NCBI RefSeq assembly: GCF_900606115.1
Contig: NZ_UWPJ01000023.1
Span: forward strand, 248,001-312,000
Reading direction: 5' to 3'
Source of the DNA: Pigmentiphaga humi
GTDB lineage: Bacteria > Pseudomonadota > Gammaproteobacteria > Burkholderiales > Burkholderiaceae_B
Length of the DNA: 64,000 nt
Made by a program: the position numbers and the translations under genes. Below are positions 1-7,920 of this stretch, piece after piece (within the stretch, counting starts at the first letter, position 1; each line of letters opens with the position of its first letter). A model generated the notes under the pieces. The model searched no databases and was not told the origin of the DNA. It saw nothing but the letters and a program-made list of their open reading frames with translations.

Positions 1-2
1 CC

Positions 3-140
3 GGCTACGACCTGGACCGCTATCGCGCGGCGCAGCCGTTCGGAGCATTCGCCAAGGCGTCCCAGCGCGATTACGAAGGCAACCGCCGCACCCGCAAACG
101 TTCGTTCTGGTCGCTGTTGGGACTCGGCGCGAAGCATTGA
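3..140 (+). CDS. C-terminal end of an unidentified protein (partial)
   Basis: The frame starting at base 3 is open from the window edge to a TGA at 138-140 and gives the last 45 residues of a protein. The tail is basic and aromatic (RKRSFWSLLGLGAKH at the end), which could be a membrane-proximal or peripheral C-terminus. I do not recognise the family from so short a piece. It lies upstream of a GT9 glycosyltransferase on the same strand, so a cell-envelope role is possible, but that is only a guess from position. Confidence 0.55.
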   Translation, partial: GYDLDRYRAAQPFGAFAKASQRDYEGNRRTRKRSFWSLLGLGAKH

Positions 141-155
141 TGTTTCCAGCTGTTG

Positions 156-172
156 CGCCCCGCCGCGGGGCG
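156..172 (+). terminator. GC-rich stem-loop after the partial gene
   Basis: CGCCCC (156-161) pairs with GGGGCG (167-172) around a five-base loop, 15 bases after the upstream stop codon. There is no T-run after it, so it may be a weak terminator or only a 3' end stabiliser. Confidence 0.3.
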
Positions 173-310
173 TGCGGAGCGAAGCGCCGCGCCATGGCCG
201 ATGCGCATGGTTGAGCAGTGCCGGACGGCCGATGCTTGGTTACGAACTGCATGCGTTGCGCCGGGATGCGCATGCTATTTAAACCTGAGGTCACTTCATT
301 ATGAGATGAC

Positions 311-1366
311 ATGTCGGGTACTCCCACCTCTCCTTCCCACCCCATCGAGCAAGACTGGACCGTCGCGTTCGTGATGTCCCGCCGTATCGGCGATACGCTC
401 GTCTCGATGGTGCTGGTCAACAACCTGATGCGCCATGGCATAGCGGTCACGGTGTTCAGCAGGCACCTGGACGCCATGCGCGAGTGGTTTCCCGGCGTCG
501 ACATCCGGCCCGAATTGGGCGCCGCACAGGCGCGCGGCGAACTTTCGCGCTACGACCTCGTGCTGCACGCCTACGCGAACGACGTCGTGGGCGATACGCG
601 CGCCTGGCACCCGCGGGCGTGGGTGATGGACCACTGGCCGACCTATCGCCAGGTCAAGCCCATGGTAGACATCCAGCTCGACGTCTGTCGCGACTGCTTC
701 GGGCTTGCCGATCCCACCCGGGACAACGGCCTGGTCGTGCCGCTGGGCGCCGCGGGCGTGGTCATCCGCAACCGGGTGATCATCCATCCCACGGCCAGCG
801 ACCTCCACAAGCAGTGGCTGCCGGTCCGTTTCCTCGCGTTGGCGCGGCGCCTGCGCAAACAGGGCTACGAGCCGTGGTTCGTGGTCGCTCCTTGCGAGCG
901 TGCCGATTGGCACTGGATCGAGGCGCAGGGCGAGCGGCTGGTTGCGTACGCATCGCTGGCCGACGTGGCCGCCTGGCTTGCGACCGCGGGTGTTTTCGTC
1001 GGCAATGATTCGGGCCTGGCGCACCTGGCCTCCAACGTGGGCGTGCCGGCCGTCTCGCTCGCCTTGCGGCCGCGCATCGCGCTGCGCTGGCGGCCGGGCT
1101 GGGCTCCCGCTCTGGCGATCACCGCGCCGCCCCTGATGCCCGGGCGCTGGCTGCGCGAGGTCTCCTGGAAATATCTGCTGCCGGTCTCATGCGTGGCTAC
1201 GGCAGTCGAGCGGCTGCGGCTGCGGATGGCGCAGACCGCGCGCGCCTTCGGTCCGGAGCCTGCGCCGGTCGAGGCGCCATTGGCGCGCACAAAGCCCGCC
1301 CGCACCCGGCCGCCTATGCTGTCCGTGCCGGACACGCTGGCGGATCCGCGTACGCGCACGCATTGA
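311..1366 (+). CDS. Glycosyltransferase family 9 (heptosyltransferase-like)
   Basis: 351-residue cytoplasmic GT-B enzyme of the ADP-heptose:LPS heptosyltransferase family (GT9). The N-terminal acceptor half carries RRIGDTL at 24-30, matching the family's GD(x)L start motif. The C-terminal nucleotide-sugar half carries VIIHPTAS at 156-163 and the family hallmark GNDSGLAHLA at 231-240, the donor-binding loop. The basic, Pro/Thr-rich tail after about residue 310 is not part of the fold. GT9 enzymes add heptose or related sugars to lipopolysaccharide core; the acceptor here cannot be read from sequence. ATG start at 311. It seems to be a single-gene unit, followed 67 bp later by an unrelated LysR gene. 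Confidence 0.85.
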   Translation: MSGTPTSPSHPIEQDWTVAFVMSRRIGDTLVSMVLVNNLMRHGIAVTVFSRHLDAMREWFPGVDIRPELGAAQARGELSRYDLVLHAYANDVVGDTRAWHPRAWVMDHWPTYRQVKPMVDIQLDVCRDCFGLADPTRDNGLVVPLGAAGVVIRNRVIIHPTASDLHKQWLPVRFLALARRLRKQGYEPWFVVAPCERADWHWIEAQGERLVAYASLADVAAWLATAGVFVGNDSGLAHLASNVGVPAVSLALRPRIALRWRPGWAPALAITAPPLMPGRWLREVSWKYLLPVSCVATAVERLRLRMAQTARAFGPEPAPVEAPLARTKPARTRPPMLSVPDTLADPRTRTH

Positions 1367-1433
1367 GACCGCGGGGGAAGACCGGCGCTGGGTTAAGCTA
1401 GGCGGGATTGTCCAGGCTTCCTGACCCGCTCCG

Positions 1434-2423
1434 ATGAATTCCGACGACCTCGCCCTCTTTACCCGCGTGGCCGATACCGGCAGCTTTTCCGCTGCTGCGC
1501 TGGCCGACGGCCTGGACACGTCCAATGTCAGCCGCCGTATCGCGCAATTGGAAAAAGACCTGGGCGTGCGCCTGTTCCGCCGCAATGGCAGAGGCGTTGC
1601 GCTGACGGGCCAGGGCGAAGTGCTCCTGACGTATGCGCGCGAGGTGGGCAGCTCGCTCGAGGCGGCGCGGACGGCGGTTTCCAGCACCGCCCGGCGCGGC
1701 CCCGCCCGCATCCGCATCGCCGCCCAGCCCACCATTGCCCGCGCGCTGTTCGGCGACCTGTTCCACGCGCTACGCGCGCATTTCCCGCACAGCCAGGTGC
1801 ATTTCACCGAGGGCCTGGCGGATACCATCCTGGCGGACCTGCAATCCGGCGCGCTGGATCTGGCGGTGCTCTACCGCCCCGAGCACGTGGGCGGCATGGT
1901 GTACGAGCCCCTGCTGCTGGAGCGCCTCTACCTGCTGGCGCCGCCGGGCTTTCCGGTGACGCAGGCGCACCTTTGCGAACATGGCTTGAAAGGCCTGCCG
2001 CTGATCCTGCCCAGCACGCGCCACGGCTTGCGCGTGTTCGTCGAGGCGCTGGCCTCGCGCCATGGCTACGCCCCCACGATCGCGCTGGAAAGCGACGGTT
2101 CGAATGCGCTGACGGTGGACCTGGTGCACAAAGGCTGCGGCTGCTCGGTGCTGCCGCTGGCGACGGTGGCCGACGACATCGCGTGCGGCCGGCTGCAAGG
2201 TTTCCCCATTCCGGGCGAGGATGTGGAGCGGGCGATTTCGCTGGTGCTGGGGCGCTCCGACATGGAAGCCCGCGATCTCTGGCCGCTCACCCGCCTGATC
2301 CGTTCGGTCACGGCCAGGCTGGCGGAGCAGGGGGCCTGGCCGGGAGCCCGCCCGGTGCCGCAGCCCGCGGACGGCCAGGCGGCCCAGGCGTTCAGTCCTT
2401 GGCCAGCCGCGCCTGCGGCGTGA
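1434..2423 (+). CDS. LysR-family transcriptional regulator
   Basis: 329 residues with the LysR layout: a winged helix-turn-helix at about 1-60 (helix around SFSAAALADGLDTSNVSRRI) and then a periplasmic-binding-protein-like effector domain from about 90 to 300. It converges on the TPP-enzyme gene on the other strand and their 3' ends overlap by 32 bp (2392-2423). The last residues, rich in Pro/Ala, are therefore encoded opposite the end of that gene. Since LysR genes usually control divergent neighbours, its target is not obvious here. No strong ribosome-binding site precedes the ATG. Confidence 0.88.
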   Translation: MNSDDLALFTRVADTGSFSAAALADGLDTSNVSRRIAQLEKDLGVRLFRRNGRGVALTGQGEVLLTYAREVGSSLEAARTAVSSTARRGPARIRIAAQPTIARALFGDLFHALRAHFPHSQVHFTEGLADTILADLQSGALDLAVLYRPEHVGGMVYEPLLLERLYLLAPPGFPVTQAHLCEHGLKGLPLILPSTRHGLRVFVEALASRHGYAPTIALESDGSNALTVDLVHKGCGCSVLPLATVADDIACGRLQGFPIPGEDVERAISLVLGRSDMEARDLWPLTRLIRSVTARLAEQGAWPGARPVPQPADGQAAQAFSPWPAAPAA

Positions 2424-4062
2424 TCTGCAGCGGGTCGGTAAGCAGTTCCAGCAAGGCGGGCCGCCCCGATGCGCGGGCGCGTTCGAAGGCGGCCGGGAAA
2501 TCCGCTTCGTGTTCGATGCGTTCGGCATGCGCGCCGAAGGCTCGCGCCAGCGCCACGAAGTCCGGGTTGGCCAGGCGCGTGCCGGAAACGCGGCCGGGAT
2601 ATTCGCGCTCCTGGTGCATGCGTATCGTGCCGAGCATGCCGTTGTTGGCGACGATGACGATGACCGGGGCATCGAACTGCATGGCGGTGGCCAGTTCTTG
2701 CGGGTACATCATGAAGCAGCCGTCGCCGGCGAAGCACACCACGGTGCGTTCGGGATGGGCGAGCTTGGCGGCGACGGCGGCGGGAAAGCCGTAGCCCATG
2801 GCGCCGTTGACCGGCGCCAGTTCGGTGTGCAGCCGCTTGTAGCGGAAGTGCCGATGGACCCAGACGGTGTAGTTGCCGGCGCCGCTGGCGATGATCGCGT
2901 CTTCGGGCAGCGTGTCGGACAAATGTGCGACCACGGCGCCCAGGTCCACGCCGCGCAGCGCGTCGTTGCGCGGCAGCGGGGCGTTGTGGGCCTCGTAGGC
3001 CGCGCGCGCCGCGGCGGTATGGGCGTCCCAGGGGCGCGCGCCGGCCGGCGCGGGCAGTTCGGCAAAGGCGTCGGTGGCCTTGGCCACCGACGCGTTGATG
3101 GGCAGCTCGGCGCGGTAGACGCGGCCGAGTTCCTCGGGGTCGGCATGGACGTGCACCAGCCGCTGGGTGGGTTCGGGGCTGCGCACCAGTTCGTAGCTGC
3201 CCGAGCTGACTTCGGACAGCCGGCTGCCGATGGCGATCAGTAGGTCGGCCTCGCGCAGCGTCTGCGTCAGCGCGGGCGAGATGCCCAGGCCGATCTGGCC
3301 GACGTAGTGCGGATCCCGGTTGTCGAGGATGTCCTGGCGGCGGAACGAAGCCGCCACCGGCAGGTTGTAGGCGGCGGCGAAGCGGCGCAGGTCGGCCTGG
3401 GCCTGCTCGGTCCAGCCGGTTCCGCCGACCACGACCAGCGGGCGCCGGGCCTCGCGCAGCAGCTTCTCCAGTTCGGGCGCGGCGGCCGCATCGGGAGCGG
3501 CTTCGGCGATCCGTGCCGGCGGGATGTCGGCCACGGCCGCCGATCCATACAGCACGTCTTCGGGCAGCGCGACGACCACCGGACCCTTGCGGCCGGATTG
3601 CGCCACGCTGAACGCGCGATTGACGATCTCGGGGATGCGCTCGATGGACTCGATCTCGGTCGCCCATTTGGCCAGTCCGCCGAAGACCTTGCGGTAGTCC
3701 AGTTCCTGGAAGCCTTCGCGCTCCTTGGCGTCGCCGTGCACCTGGCCGACGAACAGGATCATGGGGGTCGAGTCCTGCATGGCGGTATGTACGCCGTTGG
3801 CCGCGTGCGTGGCGCCGGGGCCGCGCGTGACGATGGCGATGCCGGGGCGGCCGGTGAGTTTGCCGTAGGCGTCGGCCATGTTGGAGGCCGCGCCTTCATG
3901 GCGGGTAACGATGGTGCGGATGCCGGGGTGGTCGGCCAGGGCGTCCAGCACGGGCAGGTAGCTCTCGCCGGGGACGCAATAGACGGTATCCGCCAGATTG
4001 CGCCGCAGCGCTTCGACGAGGATCTGGCCGCCGTGGCGGGAAGAGGTATCGGTAGTCGCCAT
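2392..4062 (-). CDS. Thiamine pyrophosphate enzyme, acetolactate-synthase-like
   Basis: 556 residues in the three-domain layout of the TPP-dependent decarboxylase/carboligase family. The catalytic Glu that activates the cofactor is E56 (RHEGAASNMADA). The central domain follows, and the C-terminal PP domain carries the Mg-TPP motif GDGCFMMYPQE ending in VANNG. The ATG at 4062 is preferred over an in-frame GTG 12 bp upstream; neither has a strong ribosome-binding site. No small regulatory subunit lies nearby, and it is not part of an ilv operon, so it is more likely a catabolic 2-oxoacid decarboxylase or carboligase than a biosynthetic acetolactate synthase. The 275 bp before it is shared with the divergent gene at 4338. 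Confidence 0.85.
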   Translation of the reverse strand: MATTDTSSRHGGQILVEALRRNLADTVYCVPGESYLPVLDALADHPGIRTIVTRHEGAASNMADAYGKLTGRPGIAIVTRGPGATHAANGVHTAMQDSTPMILFVGQVHGDAKEREGFQELDYRKVFGGLAKWATEIESIERIPEIVNRAFSVAQSGRKGPVVVALPEDVLYGSAAVADIPPARIAEAAPDAAAAPELEKLLREARRPLVVVGGTGWTEQAQADLRRFAAAYNLPVAASFRRQDILDNRDPHYVGQIGLGISPALTQTLREADLLIAIGSRLSEVSSGSYELVRSPEPTQRLVHVHADPEELGRVYRAELPINASVAKATDAFAELPAPAGARPWDAHTAAARAAYEAHNAPLPRNDALRGVDLGAVVAHLSDTLPEDAIIASGAGNYTVWVHRHFRYKRLHTELAPVNGAMGYGFPAAVAAKLAHPERTVVCFAGDGCFMMYPQELATAMQFDAPVIVIVANNGMLGTIRMHQEREYPGRVSGTRLANPDFVALARAFGAHAERIEHEADFPAAFERARASGRPALLELLTDPLQITPQARLAKD

Positions 4063-4337
4063 GCGTGGTTCCACTGCTGTGAAGAGGGATGGGCGGACGG
4101 TGTCCGGGATCGGTCAAGTATTCCAGGCATTGCGCGCCGCCGGACAGTGGGGGCCGCATAGCAGTTTTGCGATAAATACAAAGCCAGGGCGGTCCTCGCA
4201 AAGCCGCCCGGTTGGCGCGGATTAACCTTTCTGTCAACGTATTGGCTGCATTCCTCAATCGACGCGCTGCGGACCGCGGTGCACACTCCGCCCTCTCATG
4301 CCGGCGCGGTGCCGGCCGTGTCCGGAGATTGCACACG

Positions 4338-5252
4338 ATGGCTGACCATACGCTCGTGACCGCCTTGCGGCGGTATGAGTACAACGATGTTCTGTTCGAC
4401 GAACAAGCCCACGATGGCGTGACGTTCAGGATCGCCACCTACGAAGGCGCGTTGCTGACCGCGATGCGCGCCATGCTGCGCGAACGCGCCTACGATGTCT
4501 GCGAGATGTCGCCGACATCTTATTTGATCGCGCGCCAGGCCGGCGCGCCGCTGATCGCGCTGCCGGTCTTTCCGTTCCGCCAGTATGCGCTGGGCCAGAT
4601 CGTGGCGCGCGCGGACTCCGCGGTCCGGGACGTGCGGGACCTGCCGGGCAAGCGGATCGCCGTGCGCACCTGGGCGCAGCCGACGGCGCTGTGGGTGCGC
4701 TACTACCTGTCGGATTACCTGGGTGTGGATTTGTCGGGCGTGACCTGGGTCTTCGTCGCCGACGACCCGGTGCCCGGCCTGAAGCGGCCGGAAGGCGCGA
4801 TCGAGCGGCGCGGCCAGACGCTGGACGGCCTGCTGGCATCGGGCGAGGCGGACGTGGCCATCGGCCTGCGCCATGTGCCCGAAGGCTGCCGCACCCTGAT
4901 CGCCGATCCGCAGGAATCGGCATCGGCGTGGACCCGGGCGACCGGCATCGTGCCGGCCAACCACCTGGTAGTGATGGACGCCAAGTACGCCGGCACCGAA
5001 GTGCCCGACCTGGTCTGCCAGCGTTTCGAGACGGTGCTGCGCGATTACCTCGCGGCCCACGGCACGCCCGCATCCGGCGTGATCGCGGACCTCGAGCGCA
5101 TCAATCCCGAACTGGATCCGCTGCCCAACGGCCGCCGGGCCAACGCGCGGATGTGGGAAGCCCTGGTGTCGGCCATGGTCGCGCAGGGGATGCTCGAACC
5201 GGTGGCCGAGCCGTTGGCGCTGCTGCACGACTGGGAGCCTGCACGGGCCTGA
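4338..5252 (+). CDS. 4,5-dihydroxyphthalate-decarboxylase-like protein (PBP2 fold)
   Basis: 304 residues. The pattern YDVCEMSPTSYLIARQ followed by PVFPFRQYALGQI is that of the 4,5-dihydroxyphthalate decarboxylase family, which has a type-2 periplasmic-binding-protein fold but acts as a cytoplasmic enzyme. Consistent with that, no signal peptide is present. The family removes a ring carboxylate from dihydroxyphthalate; many members are untested and could instead bind a substrate. The ATG at 4338 follows TCCGGAGATTGCACACG, and the N-terminus aligns well from there. The LigB dioxygenase starts 47 bp downstream, so the likely job is to decarboxylate an aromatic acid before ring cleavage. A paralogue sits at 26631-27545. 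Confidence 0.75.
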   Translation: MADHTLVTALRRYEYNDVLFDEQAHDGVTFRIATYEGALLTAMRAMLRERAYDVCEMSPTSYLIARQAGAPLIALPVFPFRQYALGQIVARADSAVRDVRDLPGKRIAVRTWAQPTALWVRYYLSDYLGVDLSGVTWVFVADDPVPGLKRPEGAIERRGQTLDGLLASGEADVAIGLRHVPEGCRTLIADPQESASAWTRATGIVPANHLVVMDAKYAGTEVPDLVCQRFETVLRDYLAAHGTPASGVIADLERINPELDPLPNGRRANARMWEALVSAMVAQGMLEPVAEPLALLHDWEPARA

Positions 5253-5299
5253 ATCCCGTTCGAGCGCACCCTCCATCAAAAAATGAGTCAGGAGTAGAC

Positions 5300-6364
5300 A
5301 TGGCGAAGTTTCTCGGAGCCATTGGCACCTCGCATTCCCCTCCGATGTTCCTGGAAGTCGAATACTGGGAAAAGCATTCGGAAATCACCGACCAGAAGAA
5401 TCCCGAACTGCAATCCCCGCGTACGGGCAACATAACGCCTTATGCGCAGTTGCTCGAAGAGGCGCAGGCCGCGGATCCCGGCCTGGCCGCGGAGCTGACG
5501 CCCGAGGTATTCGCCGCCAAGTACGAGCGCATGCAAGTGGGCGCGCAGAAATTGCGCGACGTCGTCGCCGAGCAGAAGCCGGACGTGGTCATGGTGATCA
5601 GCGACGACCAGGAGGAGCTGTTTTTCGACGACAACATGCCGTCGCTGTCCATCTACTGGGGCGACTCGTGGGATCTGATCCCATGGAAATCGCACCGGCC
5701 CGGCGCGCACCGGCTGTTCGAAACCTTCCAGCGCGGCTGGGGCGACCGCGAAATGTCGGTGCCGGTGGACGCGGCGATGGGCGAGTACCTGATCAAGGGC
5801 CTGGGCGACCGCGATTTCGACATCTCGCATTTCCGCTATCTGCGCGACGAGTACGGCGGCAGCGTGGGCCCGTCCGGCTATATCGAGGAGCGCCGCTCGC
5901 GCGCGCCGGGCAAGAAAGGGATACCGCATGGCTTCGCCTACGTGGTGAAGGCGGTGATGGACAACCAGCCGATTCCCATGGTGCCGGTGTTCGTGAATAC
6001 CTGCTATCCGCCGAACCGGCCGACCGGCCGCCGCTGCTTCGACTTCGGCGCCGCGCTGCGCGCGCTGGTCGAGGAATACCCCGGCGACCAGCGTGTGCTG
6101 ATGGTGGCTTCGGGCGGCCTGAGCCATTTCGTGCTCGACGAGGAGCTCGACAGGCGGGTCCTGAAAGGCCTGCAGGAGAACGACCGTTCGATTCTGGAAA
6201 ACCTGCCGCGCCTGGATACGCCGACTGGTGAGATCCGCAACTGGATCGTGGCCGCGGGCGCCTGCCAGGACCACCGCTTCGACTTGATCGATTACGTGCC
6301 GACCGCGCGCAGTCCGGCCGGCACGGGAGGCGGCTGGACATTCGGACAGTGGGTCCGGACTTGA
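5300..6364 (+). CDS. LigB-type class III extradiol dioxygenase family protein, one metal ligand replaced
   Basis: 354 residues, related to the catalytic beta subunit of protocatechuate 4,5-dioxygenase. H12 in GTSHSPP corresponds to the first iron ligand and H276 in GGLSHF to the catalytic acid-base His. E311 in TPTGEIRNW corresponds to the carboxylate ligand. The second iron His normally lies in an NDH or DDH motif; here that place reads SDDQEELFF with Q104. This protein therefore has a His-Gln-Glu set, an altered subfamily whose activity is uncertain. No LigA-like small subunit is visible. A good AGGAG precedes the ATG at 5300. It is probably co-transcribed with the decarboxylase-like gene before it and the Bug gene after it. 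Confidence 0.78.
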   Translation: MAKFLGAIGTSHSPPMFLEVEYWEKHSEITDQKNPELQSPRTGNITPYAQLLEEAQAADPGLAAELTPEVFAAKYERMQVGAQKLRDVVAEQKPDVVMVISDDQEELFFDDNMPSLSIYWGDSWDLIPWKSHRPGAHRLFETFQRGWGDREMSVPVDAAMGEYLIKGLGDRDFDISHFRYLRDEYGGSVGPSGYIEERRSRAPGKKGIPHGFAYVVKAVMDNQPIPMVPVFVNTCYPPNRPTGRRCFDFGAALRALVEEYPGDQRVLMVASGGLSHFVLDEELDRRVLKGLQENDRSILENLPRLDTPTGEIRNWIVAAGACQDHRFDLIDYVPTARSPAGTGGGWTFGQWVRT

Positions 6365-6417
6365 ACTGATTGCCGTCGGCTTGCCGACAGCCATTCCAAC
6401 GATAGGAGACAACAACC

Positions 6418-7404
6418 ATGACCGATCGCCGTGATTTCCTCGCCACCCTGGGCGCAGCCGCGCTGGGCGCCAGCCTGCCCGCCGTGGGGCGGGCGCAGGG
6501 CGCGCCCTGGCCGAGCGCCAGGCCCATCACCTATGTCGTCCCGTTCTTCGCCGGGAGCACTACCGACGTCATCGCCCGGATCATCACTCAGGCCTTGAGC
6601 GAATCGCTCAAGCAGACCTTCGTGGTCGAGAGCAAGGCGGGGGCGGGCGGCATTATCGGCGCCGAGACCGTCGCCAAGGCCGCGCCGGACGGCTACACGC
6701 TCATAGGGGGCACCAGCGGCACGCATGCCGCCAACGTCAGCCTCTACAAGAACCTGCCCTACGACCCGGTCAAGGATTTCGAGCCGGTATCGCTGGTGGG
6801 CGACGTGCCCAGCCTGCTGGTGGCCAATCCCAATCTCGGCGTGAACTCGGTGGCCGACCTGATCGCGCTGCTCAAGAAGAGCGAGAAGGCGCGCGCCTAC
6901 GGTTCGGCCGGCGTGGGCACGACGCCGCACCTGGCGGGGGAACTGTTTTCGCAGATCATCGGCGTACCGCTCCTGCACGTGCCGTACAAGAACCAGTCGG
7001 GCCTGACCGATGTGGTGTCGGGCCAGCTGGCGTTCAAGTTCGACCAGCTGCCGTCCACGCTGCCCCTGCTGCAGTCGGGCAAGATCAAGGTGCTGGCGGT
7101 GACTTCGGCCAAGCGCATCGCGCAACTGCCGGACGTGCCGACGATGATCGAGGCGGGCGTGGCGGGATTCGAATTCACGTCCTGGCACGCCGTGTTCGCG
7201 CCCAAGGGGACGCCCAAGCCCATCGTCGAGCGGCTCAGCACCGAGATCGCCAGGGTGGTGAAGTCGCCGCAGGCCCAGCCCAAGCTGCTCGACCTGGGAC
7301 TGGAGGTGGTGGGAGGCTCGCCGGCGGAGCTGGCCGAGCTGATGCAGCGCGATATCGAGCGCCTGTCGGAATTGATCAAGCGCTCGGGCGCCTCGGTGGG
7401 GTGA
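6418..7404 (+). CDS. Bug/TctC-family tricarboxylate-transporter-type binding protein with Tat signal
   Basis: 328 residues of the Bordetella uptake gene (Bug) family, periplasmic type-2 binding proteins that capture carboxylates. The N-terminus has a twin-arginine motif (RRDFLATLG, from residue 4) and an Ala-rich stretch ending near GRAQG, so export is probably by Tat. Family marks include PITYVVPFFAGSTTDV near the N-terminus of the mature protein and DGYTLIGGTSGTHAAN. The start at 6418 has a clear AGGAG. No TctA/TctB membrane genes are in this cluster. The position after the decarboxylase-like and LigB-type genes suggests that it binds the substrate of that pathway, probably an aromatic acid. 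Confidence 0.88.
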   Translation: MTDRRDFLATLGAAALGASLPAVGRAQGAPWPSARPITYVVPFFAGSTTDVIARIITQALSESLKQTFVVESKAGAGGIIGAETVAKAAPDGYTLIGGTSGTHAANVSLYKNLPYDPVKDFEPVSLVGDVPSLLVANPNLGVNSVADLIALLKKSEKARAYGSAGVGTTPHLAGELFSQIIGVPLLHVPYKNQSGLTDVVSGQLAFKFDQLPSTLPLLQSGKIKVLAVTSAKRIAQLPDVPTMIEAGVAGFEFTSWHAVFAPKGTPKPIVERLSTEIARVVKSPQAQPKLLDLGLEVVGGSPAELAELMQRDIERLSELIKRSGASVG

Positions 7405-7435
7405 GGGGCGCCGCCGCGCCCGGTAAACGCCGCCG

Positions 7436-7918
7436 CTACAGCGGGTAGATGATGGAGTTGAGGATCCACTCGCTGTCGAAAACGCACGTTCGGCTTTTCA
7501 GTTTCAGGCCGCCGGGCGTGCGTTGCAGCCGGTCGAGATAGCGTCCGGCATTGAAGAGCTCGGAGGGTTGGTCCCGCTTGGTGCGGATGACCTGGTAGTT
7601 GGTTTCGGCGACGATCTCATCGTCGTTCGAGGCGGTGATCAACGGTGTCGATATCACGTGCCTTTGATAATAGGGATCGTGATAGAGCGTTTCGCGGATT
7701 CCATAGACGCGATCGCGCAGCATGCCTCGTCCTTCCAGCCACAGGATGCAGAGCGGCAGTCCCTGGTCGTGGTTCTCCCTCGCCTGGATGCGGTAGTGGC
7801 AGTCGTCCAGGAAAAAATCGGGCCAGCGCTCGAATTCGTTCTGGTCCAGGCACGCGCTATAGCTGCCATGGAATGCGATGAGCTCCAGCAGGTCTGCCTG
7901 GTGTCGGGTGAGTTGCAT
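7436..7918 (-). CDS. Ring-hydroxylating oxygenase small (beta) subunit, salicylate-5-hydroxylase (NagH)-like
   Basis: 160 residues with the SnoaL/NTF2-like fold of Rieske oxygenase beta subunits, which build the alpha3beta3 core and have no cofactor. The family pattern is visible as WPDFFLDDCHYRIQARE followed by LRDRVYGIRETL. The start codon lies 2 bp after the stop of the alpha gene, so the two are certainly translated together. The gene converges on the Bug gene, with 31 bp between stops. The alpha subunit's close match to salicylate 5-hydroxylase makes this its small subunit. Confidence 0.85.
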   Translation of the reverse strand: MQLTRHQADLLELIAFHGSYSACLDQNEFERWPDFFLDDCHYRIQARENHDQGLPLCILWLEGRGMLRDRVYGIRETLYHDPYYQRHVISTPLITASNDDEIVAETNYQVIRTKRDQPSELFNAGRYLDRLQRTPGGLKLKSRTCVFDSEWILNSIIYPL

Positions 7919-7920
7919 GG

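Noticed and set aside
2392-4062. Biosynthetic acetolactate synthase (ilvB/ilvI)
   Set aside because: No ilvH/ilvN or ilvC neighbour; it stands alone between regulators and catabolic genes.
4212-4337. N-terminal extension of the gene at 4338
   Set aside because: The extra residues are basic and unlike the family; a reasonable ribosome-binding site precedes 4338.
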